Notes under the pieces: model-generated
Databases searched by the model: none
Seen by the model: only the letters and a program-made list of their open reading frames with translations
Told to the model about the DNA's origin: nothing
Position numbers and translations under genes: made by a program
Part shown: piece after piece, positions 18,762 to 28,269 of the stretch
Numbering within the stretch: position 1 is the first letter of the stretch
Layout: each line of letters starts with the position of its first letter
DNA from: Corallococcus silvisoli
GTDB lineage: Bacteria; Myxococcota; Myxococcia; Myxococcales; Myxococcaceae
Reading direction: 5' to 3'
Assembly: GCF_009909145.1 (NCBI RefSeq)
Contig: NZ_JAAAPJ010000011.1
Location: 186,001-250,000 of the forward strand
Length of the DNA: 64,000 nt

Positions 18762-18795
18762 AAAACGCTCCCGCCGTGTTGGCGCGGCGGGAGCG
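18762..18795 (-). terminator. Rho-independent terminator between convergent genes
   Basis: CGCTCCCGCCG (18766-18776) and CGGCGGGAGCG (18785-18795) form a perfect 11-bp stem with an 8-nt loop. On the minus strand the stem is followed by TTTT (18762-18765), so it fits termination of the gene at 18820-19329. The same hairpin lies 12 bp after the fadB stop and may also stop plus-strand transcripts. Confidence 0.7.
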
Positions 18796-18819
18796 GCTGG
18801 CGCGGCGATTCGCGCCCCC

Positions 18820-19329
18820 TCAACGTGGGACGATGGCTCCCGACGCATCCCGCGCGATCGTCCCACGCGGGATGCCATCCTCGTCGTACACGTCCTCCAT
18901 GGACCCATTGAATTTCCGGTCCGGCGTCAGCCAGACCGTCTTGAAGCGGCGCCTGCCGTCCGGGCTCCACCAGCCCTGGACGATCTCGAACAGACAGGTT
19001 GGATCGAGGTAGCTCAACCACTCCTGCATCAGGAATCCATCCACTGGCATCATCGGGCTGCGCAACCGGAGGGCGACCGCTCTCTCTCCATACAGCGCGC
19101 GGTGGCGCTCCAGCAGGGCAGGATCCAGCGAAGTGCGATCAAGGTAGGTCACCCTGACCACAGCGTCTTCCTCCAGGGTCTCCACCCGGTCCATCCGGCC
19201 ATCCACGTACCAGGCGCGCAGGTACTCCCGGCTGATGAAGGAGTCCGACAGGTCCTCGGGTTTCACCTCGTCGGAGGGCTTGAAGGTCCAAGCCCGGAAC
19301 AGCCTCTGGGTCTCCTCGGACAAGCTCAC
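18820..19329 (-). CDS. Hypothetical cytoplasmic protein
   Basis: The 169-residue protein starts at ATG 19329. It has no signal peptide or membrane helix and is acidic with many aromatic residues (SYLDPTCLFEIVQGWWSPDGRRRFKTVWL). I recognise no family. It is convergent with fadB, separated by a bidirectional-looking hairpin, and divergent from the small lipoprotein gene at 19380. Codon use matches its neighbours, so I take it as a real gene. Confidence 0.6.
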   Translation of the reverse strand: MSLSEETQRLFRAWTFKPSDEVKPEDLSDSFISREYLRAWYVDGRMDRVETLEEDAVVRVTYLDRTSLDPALLERHRALYGERAVALRLRSPMMPVDGFLMQEWLSYLDPTCLFEIVQGWWSPDGRRRFKTVWLTPDRKFNGSMEDVYDEDGIPRGTIARDASGAIVPR

Positions 19330-19379
19330 CTCGTTTCAGGGCAACGACTCTCGATACGTGTCGAGTTAGATTTCCGGGC

Positions 19380-19625
19380 ATGAAAATCCTTCGCGCCCTC
19401 TTCCCCCTGACGGCCGCGCTCACACTGCTCACCGGGTGCGCGACCATCGACACGTCGAACCTCTCACCATCGTGTCGCGGCCAGTACGACGCCTGCCTCA
19501 ACAGCTGCCGGTCCGCGTACCAGCCTCCGCAGCGGATGACCCCGGACTCCAATCTGAGCCAGATCGACACCCAGACCCCGAGCTGTGTCGACGACTGCAA
19601 CCGGAAGGCGAAGTCCTGCACCTGA
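19380..19625 (+). CDS. Small cysteine-rich lipoprotein
   Basis: The 81-residue product has a signal peptide with lipobox LLTGCATI (Cys at about 20). The mature part has four further cysteines in two pairs spaced CxxxC (YDACLNSC and PSCVDDC) plus SCT at the end, suggesting disulfides in the periplasm or at the outer membrane. No family is recognised. It is four bases upstream of the putative metallopeptidase gene on the same strand and is probably co-transcribed with it. Confidence 0.65.
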   Translation: MKILRALFPLTAALTLLTGCATIDTSNLSPSCRGQYDACLNSCRSAYQPPQRMTPDSNLSQIDTQTPSCVDDCNRKAKSCT

Positions 19626-19629
19626 GACC

Positions 19630-20406
19630 ATGCAACCCGAGCGATACGAACTCCTGGATGGCTCGACACCGGACGTCACGCCGCTGGCGGCGGAGGTCGG
19701 ACGCAAGCAGCCCCTGAGTGCGTTCACCCTGCTGGATGGCGGAGACGTCTTCGAGGCCCGAGGTGGCCGGCCTCCCGCGGAAGGCCCCACGCGGGCCCGC
19801 GCCTATGTGAGCGCGAAGCTGGAGTTCAAGCCATACGGCGCACCGGCGGCGCAGGTGAAGCGGGTCCAGGAGGAGATTGCCCGTCAGCTCTCCGGCAACC
19901 TCCAGCTCATCGCCCGGTTGGAGGCCGCCCGGCCCCTCACGCTGGAGCTGATTCCGTCCGGCCACACGCTGGCGAAGTATGGCTATCCCAAGGCGGTGTC
20001 CCCCCGGGCCGCGGGCCTGTTCTGGGACCACCCGGACTGGCCCCGCGCGAGGATCGCCCTGCGGCAGGACAAGCTCGACACGGAGCAGTACCTGGTCTTC
20101 CACGAGATGGCGCATGCCATCCAGGGGCTGGCGTTCACCCAGCAAGAGAGCGAGCTCATCTACCGCACGATGCTGCGCACGTACCGCAGCCGCGCGGCGG
20201 TCGATGAGGTGTTCGCCATCTACAGCGAGCGCGAGTTCGTCGCCGGCGTCTCCGCCCACGACCTGCGCGCCCCGGGCGTGTACGGCATGGCCCGTCAGCG
20301 GTGGAACGAGGAGCACCTGTTCACCCGCTTCGTGCGCAACCTCTACTTCCCCTACAAGCCGCTGGCGGGAGGCGCCGCGGGAATGTCCCCGTCCGGCTTC
20401 GGTTGA
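19630..20406 (+). CDS. Putative zinc metallopeptidase with HEMAH motif
   Basis: ATG 19630 gives 258 residues. The motif H158-E-M-A-H162 (VFHEMAHAIQGLAF) is the HExxH signature of gluzincin/zincin peptidases, and downstream glutamates (ESELIY, AVDEVFAIYSEREF) could be the third zinc ligand. No signal peptide is visible from this start. The N-terminal 60 residues contain a linker and a segment TRARAYVSAKLEFKPYG of unknown role. It follows the small Cys-rich lipoprotein by four bases. Peptidase activity is inferred from the motif only; the family is not recognised. Confidence 0.6.
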   Translation: MQPERYELLDGSTPDVTPLAAEVGRKQPLSAFTLLDGGDVFEARGGRPPAEGPTRARAYVSAKLEFKPYGAPAAQVKRVQEEIARQLSGNLQLIARLEAARPLTLELIPSGHTLAKYGYPKAVSPRAAGLFWDHPDWPRARIALRQDKLDTEQYLVFHEMAHAIQGLAFTQQESELIYRTMLRTYRSRAAVDEVFAIYSEREFVAGVSAHDLRAPGVYGMARQRWNEEHLFTRFVRNLYFPYKPLAGGAAGMSPSGFG

Positions 20407-20527
20407 GGCCGGATCCGAGGCGCACGGCGAGTCCTTGCGCGCCCTGCCCACGCAGGCACCCTCGGATTGAAGCCCGATTCCGCCACATGGTAGGACCCGG
20501 GTGGCCGGTTCGCCTCGACGGAACATC

Positions 20528-23500
20528 ATGGAATCCCCCGGAGCTGGACGGCCTCGTCGGCGATTGAAGCGGATCATCGCGGGCGTGCTCCTGACCCTCG
20601 TCGCGACCCTGGTGATGGGGGTGGGCGCGGCGGTCCTCGCGCTGCACCACCTGGGCGCGCCCTGGCTGAAGGAGCGCATCGTCGCCAGGGTCGAAGCCTC
20701 GACGGGCCTGCGGCTGGACTACCGGACCGCCCGGGTGGAGGTGTTCTCCGGCCTGTGGCTGGAAGGACTGGTGGTGTGGACGCCTCCGCCGTTCCAGGAC
20801 GCCGCGCCCGAGTTGCTGCGCGTCGGCACGCTGGAGGCACGCTGGTCGCTGTCCGACCTGCTGAGCGAGACCCCACGGGTGGAGCAGGTGTCGGCGCGGG
20901 ACGTGGCCGTGACCGTGGTGGCCCAGGACGCGGGCCCCACGTCCCTCACGGTCGCGACAGGAGCGCGGAGCCCCGAGCCCCCACCGGATGAGGCCTCCCT
21001 GGGCGCCTCACGGCAGGCCGCGGACTTCTTCGCCTCCGCGCCTCCGTTCGGGACCCTCGACGTGTCGGGCGTGTCGCTGGGCTATGTCCGCGTCCGGAAT
21101 GGCGCGGTGGTCGACCGCTGGTCCCTGCGGGGGCTCTCGGCCCACATCGAAGGGAAGCCCGAGACCGGGGGATGGAAGGTCCTCGCGACCCTGGGCCAGA
21201 CCGGGGAGCCCCTCATGCTGGAGCTGGGCCGTGAAGGTCCGGCGCTTCCTCCCGCCCTCGCGCGATTGGAGTTGGCCTTGTCCGTGGAGGCAGGAGCCGC
21301 CGCCGCGAGCGCCCGCGTGGACCTGGATGTGGAAAGGCAGACCTTCGACCCACGCTTCACGGTGCGCACGCTGCTGCACGGCGCGGCCCTGGCGAAGTTC
21401 GATGCCCAGAAGCAACACATCACCGTCGACCTGGAGCGCACGCGGCTGACCGATAGCGCCGAGCTCCAGTTGCAGGTGGTGCTTCCGGACGCGGCGGAGG
21501 ACTCGCCCGTGGTGACGCGGGCCCTGGCGGACGTGGACCTGGGACGCCTGTTGCAATGGCTCCCCGCGGATCTGCGCCCCTGCTCGCTCGAGCGCGGCAA
21601 GGTGCACCTGGACGCCCAGGACGTCACGCTCGGCGCCATGCCCCAGTTGGGAGCCCAGGGCAGGTTCGGGCTGGAGGTCGAGGCCGCCGCGCTCCAGTTC
21701 ATCCAGGCTCCGCTCCGGGTGACGCTCGGCGAGGGACGCATCACCCTGGCGGCGACACCGGATCCACGCCAGGGGTTGGCCGCCCGGCTGGCGTTCACGC
21801 TCCAGGGGCTCGAGGTCCAGGGCCCGACCGCGCTTCGCCTTCCGAAAGCGTCTGGCGAGCTGCAAGGCAACCAGCTGAGGCCCGACCTCGCATCGCCCCT
21901 CAAGGTCGCGGGGGACGCGTCGCTGTCCGCGAAGGTGGATGCCCTGGAGGTCCGTGCCGCCGGGCTCCGCGCGACGGCGGAGCGGCTGGGATTCCAACTC
22001 CAGGCGCCGCTCGCGGGCGAGCCGCCCTTCGCGCTGAAAGCGGACGTGCCCGTGGGGGCGCTCCGGGTGTTCACCTCGGAGGGGCGCGAGGTGCTGAAGG
22101 GCCCGGTGCACCTGAAGCTCCACGCGTCGGAGGTGTTCCCCCAGTTGGACGATCCCCCACGCAGCCGCGCCCGCGCGCGGCTGGAGCTGGATGTTGGCGT
22201 CCTGCACGCATCCCTCGACGCGACCAAGGGCACGGACGATGTCGCCTACACCCTGGAGGTGGCGACGCCGGACCTCGTCGCCGCGCGCCCCTTCCTACCG
22301 GACGCCATCGCCGCGAGCCTTCCCTGGCAGCGTCTGGGCGTGGGCCTGGCATCCACGGGCCGGCTGACGGCGCTCTTCGCCCCTTCTCCGCGCGTGGAGC
22401 ACCGGACGGAGCTGCGCTTGCAGCGGCCGGGATGGGACGACGTGTCAGCCACCAGCGCCACCGCCGTGCTGAGCTCGCGAGGGGACTCCTGGCGGCACCA
22501 GGGTGAGCTGGACCTGCACGTCGAAGGGCTGCGCATCGGAGAAGCCGACGCCGGGCCCCAACACCAGACACTCACGCTGGAGGTCGACCGCCGGAAGCCG
22601 TCGCTCCGGCTGGGGATCATCAGCCAGGCGGGCCTGAAGCTCGCGGTGGATGCCGCGCTGGCCTTCGACCGGAAGACCCGCGCCCTGCGCATGGACCTGA
22701 AGGGAGACCTTCCGCCCCTGGGGCCCCTGGCCCCGCTCCTGACACGGGCCGGCGTGCCCACGGAGCTGGAGCCGTCGCGGCTCGCCTTCAACGGCGAGCT
22801 GCATGGCGCCCTGTTCGGAGTGCTCACGGGCATCGCGGCGGATGGGACTCCCCGCCTGGCCCCGACGCCCTTGCGGACCGCGGCCTTCGAGGGAACCGCC
22901 GCGGTGGACGTGCGGGGGTTCCGCTGGAAGCAGCCCGAGGTCACCGTCCACGTCCCCGCGTTGCGTTGGCAGGCCGAGTCCCGCATCAACGGGCCCCAGC
23001 GCATCGTCCACAGCAAGGTGATGGTGGAGAAGGCCTCCGTGGGCATGAACGACCGCCGGCTGACCTTCGCGGACATGTCCAGCGACGACACCGCCACCTT
23101 CACCGACCAGTGGGAGGCGGGGGAGCTTGAATCGAAGCACCGGGTGAAGGTCCGCTCCCTGGAACAGAAGCCGGCGCTGCCCTACCCGGTCCAGGACCTG
23201 GAGGGGTCGTTCACCGCGCGCCGCAAGGCCAACGGCGTCATCCACGTCCCCGACCTGCGCGTGTTCAACGCGGCGACCCGGACGCAGCTCCAGCTCCAGG
23301 GCCGGCTCGACCTCAGCGAGGGCCGGCGCCGTCTGGCGCTCCGGGGGGAGCTGGAGCAGGACATGGCGAGCCTCGCGCAGCCCGGCCGCATCGAGAGCAG
23401 CGGCAAGGTGTCCGTGGATTTCCGGGTGGCCTCCCCCGACCTGGTGGTCTTCAGGACCCTGTCCCATCTGGCCTTCCAGAACGTGAACCTGCGGCTGCCT

Positions 23501-24214
23501 GAAGCGGGCATCGAGGTCGAGACGCTGGATGGCAGCGTGCCGCTGACCGAGAACGTGACCCTCGCGGACGGCCTGCCGCGGCTGTTGAGCGACGTCGACG
23601 TCAATCCGTATTCGATGCTGCGGTTCGCGGACCAGCACCCGCTGCTCTCGCGCAGCAGCTTCGTGTCGGTGGGCCGCATCACCACGCCGCACCTCTCCAT
23701 CGCGCCGCTGGCGGGCAACCTGACCATCAACCAGAACGTGGTCTCCATGAGCCAGCTGGAGATGGGCGTCCGGGGCGGGCGCATCACGGGGCAGTGCCTG
23801 CTGGACTGGCAGGGGAAGAACTCCACCCTGGAGGCCCACGTGCGGGCGACGGGCGTGAAGTCATCCCGGGGCGAGCCCTTCGACGGCAACGCCGCCGTGG
23901 TCATCTCCGCCAGGGACCGGAGCGTCAACGGACGCGCGGAGATCCTCCGCATCGGCAACCGCCACCTGCTCGACCTGCTGGACATCGAAGACCCGCGCCA
24001 CACCGACCCGGCCACCAACCGCGTCCGCTATGCCTTGAGCCTGGGCTATCCGGAGCACGTGCGCGTGAGCTTCAACCACGGCTTCGGCAGCCTGCGCATC
24101 ACCCTGGGCGGGCTGGCGCAGCTGATCCGCATCGATGAAATCCGGGGCATCCCCATGGGCCCCATCGTCGACCGGCTCATCCAATCCATGACCCCTCCGG
24201 AGGCCACGCCATGA
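20528..24214 (+). CDS. AsmA-like / YdbH-type large envelope protein (probable intermembrane lipid transport)
   Basis: This 1228-residue protein (ATG 20528; a GTG at 20501 would add nine residues) has one N-terminal membrane helix (about 15-40, IIAGVLLTLVATLVMGVGAAV), then a very long stretch of amphipathic beta strands. The opening APWLKERIVARVEASTGLRLDY and the closing DIEDPRHTDPATNRVRYALSLGYP with RIDEIRGIPMGPIVDRLIQSM are typical of AsmA-like/DUF3971 proteins. Such proteins bridge inner and outer membrane and carry phospholipids. Its stop overlaps the ATG of a DUF1318 gene, the partner that E. coli YdbH has in YdbL, which supports a YdbH-type role. Direct homology to YdbH versus TamB/YhdP is inference. 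Confidence 0.78.
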   Translation: MESPGAGRPRRRLKRIIAGVLLTLVATLVMGVGAAVLALHHLGAPWLKERIVARVEASTGLRLDYRTARVEVFSGLWLEGLVVWTPPPFQDAAPELLRVGTLEARWSLSDLLSETPRVEQVSARDVAVTVVAQDAGPTSLTVATGARSPEPPPDEASLGASRQAADFFASAPPFGTLDVSGVSLGYVRVRNGAVVDRWSLRGLSAHIEGKPETGGWKVLATLGQTGEPLMLELGREGPALPPALARLELALSVEAGAAAASARVDLDVERQTFDPRFTVRTLLHGAALAKFDAQKQHITVDLERTRLTDSAELQLQVVLPDAAEDSPVVTRALADVDLGRLLQWLPADLRPCSLERGKVHLDAQDVTLGAMPQLGAQGRFGLEVEAAALQFIQAPLRVTLGEGRITLAATPDPRQGLAARLAFTLQGLEVQGPTALRLPKASGELQGNQLRPDLASPLKVAGDASLSAKVDALEVRAAGLRATAERLGFQLQAPLAGEPPFALKADVPVGALRVFTSEGREVLKGPVHLKLHASEVFPQLDDPPRSRARARLELDVGVLHASLDATKGTDDVAYTLEVATPDLVAARPFLPDAIAASLPWQRLGVGLASTGRLTALFAPSPRVEHRTELRLQRPGWDDVSATSATAVLSSRGDSWRHQGELDLHVEGLRIGEADAGPQHQTLTLEVDRRKPSLRLGIISQAGLKLAVDAALAFDRKTRALRMDLKGDLPPLGPLAPLLTRAGVPTELEPSRLAFNGELHGALFGVLTGIAADGTPRLAPTPLRTAAFEGTAAVDVRGFRWKQPEVTVHVPALRWQAESRINGPQRIVHSKVMVEKASVGMNDRRLTFADMSSDDTATFTDQWEAGELESKHRVKVRSLEQKPALPYPVQDLEGSFTARRKANGVIHVPDLRVFNAATRTQLQLQGRLDLSEGRRRLALRGELEQDMASLAQPGRIESSGKVSVDFRVASPDLVVFRTLSHLAFQNVNLRLPEAGIEVETLDGSVPLTENVTLADGLPRLLSDVDVNPYSMLRFADQHPLLSRSSFVSVGRITTPHLSIAPLAGNLTINQNVVSMSQLEMGVRGGRITGQCLLDWQGKNSTLEAHVRATGVKSSRGEPFDGNAAVVISARDRSVNGRAEILRIGNRHLLDLLDIEDPRHTDPATNRVRYALSLGYPEHVRVSFNHGFGSLRITLGGLAQLIRIDEIRGIPMGPIVDRLIQSMTPPEATP

Positions 24215-24750
24215 AACACCGTGGGTTGCTGCTGCTCGCCGCCCTCGCCGCTCCCGGGTGCATCCGCGCTCCGGAGATCGTCATGGTCGACCGCGCCACG
24301 GCGCTGGAGGAGCAGGCCGCGGGCTCGTTCAAGGACGGGGAGCAGCGGCTCGCCCGCGCGGGGATGAACCCGACGCCGGTGCCGCTCACCCCCAACCAGT
24401 TGGAGGACCTGGGCATCCAGCCCACGCCGCTGGTGGAGAACATCAGCAAGACGCCCGCGGACCGCGTCGACGACCTCTTGCGCCGCCACTGCGTGGGCGA
24501 AGGGCGCGACGGGCTGCTGGTGGACACCCGGCGCCAGTGCCAGGCCGGACGCTTGTCCGCCGACGATGTCGCGCTGGTGGACCGGGTGAACCGGGCCCGG
24601 CGGCAGCTCTGGAGCTGGATGGGAACGGTCCGTCCCGGCGTCCCCGAAGCATCGCTGCGCCGCAACTGGCAGCAGGTGCACGCGGAGGGCGTGGTGTGCG
24701 GCGGCTGGGTGGAGGCCGCGGACGGCACCTGGGGAGAGAAGAAGTGCTGA
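24211..24750 (+). CDS. DUF1318 (YdbL-like) lipoprotein
   Basis: The 179-residue product begins with a signal peptide and lipobox LAAPGCIRAPEI, then the segment VDRATALEEQAAGSF seen in DUF1318 lipoproteins. The C-terminal half (VNRARRQLWSWM, ASLRRNWQQ, GGWVEAADGTWGEKK) corresponds to the YdbL core, which ends in a similar GxWxxxxGxW pattern. In E. coli, YdbL is periplasmic and the lipoprotein YnbE is separate; here one polypeptide carries both a lipid anchor and the DUF1318 part. It overlaps the AsmA-like gene by 4 nt (ATGA) and the next gene by 7 nt. Confidence 0.75.
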   Translation: MKHRGLLLLAALAAPGCIRAPEIVMVDRATALEEQAAGSFKDGEQRLARAGMNPTPVPLTPNQLEDLGIQPTPLVENISKTPADRVDDLLRRHCVGEGRDGLLVDTRRQCQAGRLSADDVALVDRVNRARRQLWSWMGTVRPGVPEASLRRNWQQVHAEGVVCGGWVEAADGTWGEKKC

Positions 24751-27700
24751 CGCTCCGGGGCCGGTGGTTCATCACCCTGGCCGTGCTCCTCGCGAGCGGC
24801 GCCCAGGCCCAGGACGATGAGATCGACGGAGGCGTGATCGCCCCCACGCGGCTCACCGTGGGCGTGGGGGACCAGTTCCTGGGTCAACTGGGGCCGGATG
24901 GAAACACGCTGTTCTTCGTGTCCAACCGCAACATCGCGACGGAGATCTACTCCCAGGACGTGGAGCAGGGCCGCGAGCGGCGCCTCTTCGACGAAGGCGC
25001 GGACGTGACCTGGCCTCGCGTCAGCCCCGACGGCAAGCACCTGCTGTACATCTCGTTCCGGAACCAGGCCAGCGGGCAGCTGTGCGTGCGCGACCTGCCG
25101 GGCGCGGAGGAGCGCCGGTGTCTCGAGGAGGAGACCAGCGCGTTGCAGGCGGAATGGATGGATGCCTCGCACATCGCGCTGGTGAGCCGCGCCACCATCC
25201 AGGGAGATCTCCGCCTGTCGCGAGTCACGGTGGGGCGCGAGTGGAGCGTGAGCCCCCTGCTCGAACGCAACCTGACCAGCCCCACCCTCTCTCCCGACGG
25301 CCGCTGGCTGGTGTACGTCCCGGTCGAACGCTCCGTGCAGCAGGTGGGACCCGGCTTCGCCGCGCGGGCCGCCCCCCATCTGGAGGCCATCCGGGTGGAC
25401 CGCCCTGACGCGGTCCCGGTGCCGCTGGCGCTCGACCTGCCGGGGCAGACCGGGCAGCCGGTCTTCGCGCGCGATGGGCGCTCGCTGTACGTGGTGCAGT
25501 TCTTCACCGACTCCAACGCGGACGGAGTGATTGACGCCAGCGACAGCGGGGTGCTGTTCCGCGTGCCTTTCGCCACCGAGCAGGACGACGCGCCCGAGCG
25601 GGCCGCCGCCTCCAGCCCGGATCAGCTCACCAGCGAGGGCTGGAACTGCGAGTACCCGGCCCCCGCGGCCACGACCCTGCTCGCGACGTGCGCCCGCGAC
25701 CGCTCGCTGGATGTGTATCAGCTGCCGCTGGATGGCCAGGTTCCCAGCGACTGGGACGTGCCCCGGCTCAACGAAGAGCTGGGGATGGTCGGCAAGCGCG
25801 CGGATCAGCTCCTGCTCTACCGCCAGCGCCTGCTGCGCGAAACGCGGCCCAAGCCCCGCCGACTGCTGATGATGCGCCTGAGCCAGCTCCACCTGGCCTT
25901 CGAGGACTTCGACGCGGCGGACTTCTACGCCCGTCACATGACCGCGGTGGATGACCCGGCCACCGCGGGGCTCTCCGAGCCGCTGCGGATCCTCATCGCG
26001 CACCGGCGCGACATGAAGGAGCGCGAGCGGGGCCGGATGCTGGATGAGCTGAGCGAAGCCGAGGAGCAGCGCATGGCCGCGCTGGATCCCGCCAAGGCCC
26101 CCAGCCCTCCCTCCGCCGTGTTCCGGCATGTGGTGCGCAGCGAGCTGGCGGAGGCCGACGGAGACTTCACTCGGGCGCGTCAGGAGTTGGAGGCGGCCCA
26201 GGTGACGGACACCACGCCGCGCGCGGTGCTGGAAGCCTGGTTCGAACGGGCGGACGGGCTGTACCGCAAGCTCGACGACCGGGAGGCCCTGGTCGAAGCA
26301 GGCCGTCGGCTCTCCACGAACAAGGTCTTCCGGGACGACGACCAGCTCGACTTCGCCCGCGCCGCCGTGCGCGCCCTGTACCGGGGGCGCACGTACGCGG
26401 AGGCGGACGCCGCGATGGCCCAGGCGCTCGCGGCGGCGCCAGCCGGATCCGCCTATGCCTTCGCGCTGGAGCTGGGCCGGCACGTCAATGCGTTGCATGA
26501 GGAGCGGCCCCCGCGCCCTGTCCGGGATGCGCTGATTGCCTTCTACCGTCAGCAGACGGACCCCTTGCGCCGGCGGGCCCTGGTGCAGGACGCCGTGGAG
26601 CGCGCGGCGGGACTGGGCGCGGACGGAGTGCTGGAGGCCCTGGCGACGGTCTACGTCGAGGACGCGCCGGCCGGCACCGAGGAGCGCCGCCGGGCCGAAC
26701 GGTTGTTCCGCCGCGCGATGATGGGGCGCGCGTATCGCCGCATGGGGAGGCAGCGGTGGGAGGAAGCGCGCGCGGACTTCGACCTGGTGACGCGGCGGAC
26801 AGGCTCCCTGGAGAGCGCCGTGGAGTCCATGAGCCTGCGGCTGCGGGCCGGCGTCAGCCCCGAGGTGGTGGAGAAGGAGGTCACCACCACCTCCGCGAAG
26901 ATGGCCGGGCCGCTCGCGCACTTCGTGAAGGCCTATGTCATCGCGCGCCAGCTGCCGAAGCTGGAGGACGACCGGGCCCACGCCCAGGCCGTGGCCGCCG
27001 CCGTGAAGGAGCTGCGAGCCGCGTGGCCGGAGCTCAAGAACCAGCGCGCGGTGCGGGCCCTCTACGGCGCCATCCAGCACGAGGACTTCCTGCGCGGCCA
27101 CGACCCCGCGGCCGCCGAGCGCGCCAACCGTCACTACATGGTGGCCCTGGACCTGGTGCGCAACAACGTCCGCTACAAGGCGATGGTCCTCGGCGCGCTG
27201 GGGCTGCTCCACACGCAGGTGGGCAACTTCCACATCGCCCTGGGCTACCTCGACCAGCGGGACAAGCTGCCCTACGTGGAGAACGGAGCGGGGCTGGCGG
27301 TGTCCCTGGCCCGCGCCCGGGCGCTGCTGCACGTCGGCCGGGAAGCGGAGGCCGCGCAGGCCGCGGATCAAGCCCTGGCCATGGTGGACGCCACGCCCAA
27401 GCAGGCCCGGTTCCTCCCCCTCGCGTTGGACCGCGCGGCGCTCTCCAACCTCGCCGCGGGCCGGTTCGAGCGCGCGCTGACGCTCTACGACCGGGAGCTG
27501 CCCGCAGTGGAGGCAAGTCCCCGCGACGCGGAGGGGCTGCGCAACCGGCTGGTGGTGCGTCTGGCCCGCTGCGCCGCGGCGCTGGGCGCGGGTCAGCCCC
27601 AGCGGGCCTTGGAGGACCTGGATCAGGTGGACCGGGACCTGGGGACCCCCGCGGTCCGGGCGACGCTGACGTGGGCGCGCGCCACGCCCGAGCACGTCCA

Positions 27701-28211
27701 GCGGGCCTACCGCATCATCGCCGCGGGCCTGCGCGCCAACGCGGAGGCCCGGCTCGGCAGGCTGGACGCCGCGGCCCGTGCGCTGGAGCAGCGGCGTGCG
27801 CTGTTTTTGGAGCAGTTCGACGCGTTGGACCGGGATGAGGACCTTCGTGCGGCGACGCTGGCGGAGACGCGGCTGGCGGAGAACGCCGTGGACCGCAAGG
27901 ACCCGGCGCAGGCGGCCCGCTGGCTGGGACAGGCGCTGGAGCACGCTGATGCCCTGATGGCTCGCACCCATGCGCCGGTCGATGTCAGCCAGTTGGACGT
28001 GCTCGGGTTCGCGGCCCGGTTGCAGGTGGCGGGGGACGCGCGGCTGCCGTTCGACGTGGACCGGCGGGTGGAACAGGCGCGGCGCACCCTCGTGGAGCAG
28101 AAGGATCCGTCCTGGCGCTCCTATCTGGCGTGGTTCGAAACCTATCTGGCGCTGGGTGTGAATCCATCAGCGGAGGTCAGAGACGCGGTGCTCCTGCCCC
28201 CACGGCCTTGA
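24744..28211 (+). CDS. Large exported protein with TolB-like propeller and tetratricopeptide-type repeats
   Basis: Start GTG 24744 gives 1155 residues with a signal peptide (WFITLAVLLASGAQAQ). The first 300 residues contain PD40/TolB-like beta-propeller blades (WPRVSPDGKHLLYISF, LSPDGRWLVYVPV, PVFARDGRSLYVVQFF). From about residue 360 to the end it is helical with TPR-like units rich in Ala, Leu and Arg (for example GALGLLHTQVGNFHIALGYLDQ). It overlaps the DUF1318 gene by 7 nt and ends the AsmA-like operon, so a periplasmic scaffold for that machine is a reasonable guess. No enzyme motif is seen. Confidence 0.72.
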   Translation: MLTLRGRWFITLAVLLASGAQAQDDEIDGGVIAPTRLTVGVGDQFLGQLGPDGNTLFFVSNRNIATEIYSQDVEQGRERRLFDEGADVTWPRVSPDGKHLLYISFRNQASGQLCVRDLPGAEERRCLEEETSALQAEWMDASHIALVSRATIQGDLRLSRVTVGREWSVSPLLERNLTSPTLSPDGRWLVYVPVERSVQQVGPGFAARAAPHLEAIRVDRPDAVPVPLALDLPGQTGQPVFARDGRSLYVVQFFTDSNADGVIDASDSGVLFRVPFATEQDDAPERAAASSPDQLTSEGWNCEYPAPAATTLLATCARDRSLDVYQLPLDGQVPSDWDVPRLNEELGMVGKRADQLLLYRQRLLRETRPKPRRLLMMRLSQLHLAFEDFDAADFYARHMTAVDDPATAGLSEPLRILIAHRRDMKERERGRMLDELSEAEEQRMAALDPAKAPSPPSAVFRHVVRSELAEADGDFTRARQELEAAQVTDTTPRAVLEAWFERADGLYRKLDDREALVEAGRRLSTNKVFRDDDQLDFARAAVRALYRGRTYAEADAAMAQALAAAPAGSAYAFALELGRHVNALHEERPPRPVRDALIAFYRQQTDPLRRRALVQDAVERAAGLGADGVLEALATVYVEDAPAGTEERRRAERLFRRAMMGRAYRRMGRQRWEEARADFDLVTRRTGSLESAVESMSLRLRAGVSPEVVEKEVTTTSAKMAGPLAHFVKAYVIARQLPKLEDDRAHAQAVAAAVKELRAAWPELKNQRAVRALYGAIQHEDFLRGHDPAAAERANRHYMVALDLVRNNVRYKAMVLGALGLLHTQVGNFHIALGYLDQRDKLPYVENGAGLAVSLARARALLHVGREAEAAQAADQALAMVDATPKQARFLPLALDRAALSNLAAGRFERALTLYDRELPAVEASPRDAEGLRNRLVVRLARCAAALGAGQPQRALEDLDQVDRDLGTPAVRATLTWARATPEHVQRAYRIIAAGLRANAEARLGRLDAAARALEQRRALFLEQFDALDRDEDLRAATLAETRLAENAVDRKDPAQAARWLGQALEHADALMARTHAPVDVSQLDVLGFAARLQVAGDARLPFDVDRRVEQARRTLVEQKDPSWRSYLAWFETYLALGVNPSAEVRDAVLLPPRP

Positions 28212-28269
28212 GGTGGGCTGGGGGCGTCTGGCTGGAGATCCACGTCCAGGGTGTGGGAACTTCCACCCC

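Noticed and set aside
24177..27971. 1264-codon open frame antisense to the DUF1318 and propeller/TPR genes
   Set aside because: It is Arg/His/Gln-rich with no domain, and lies fully opposite two genes with signal peptides and coherent folds; high GC keeps antisense frames open.
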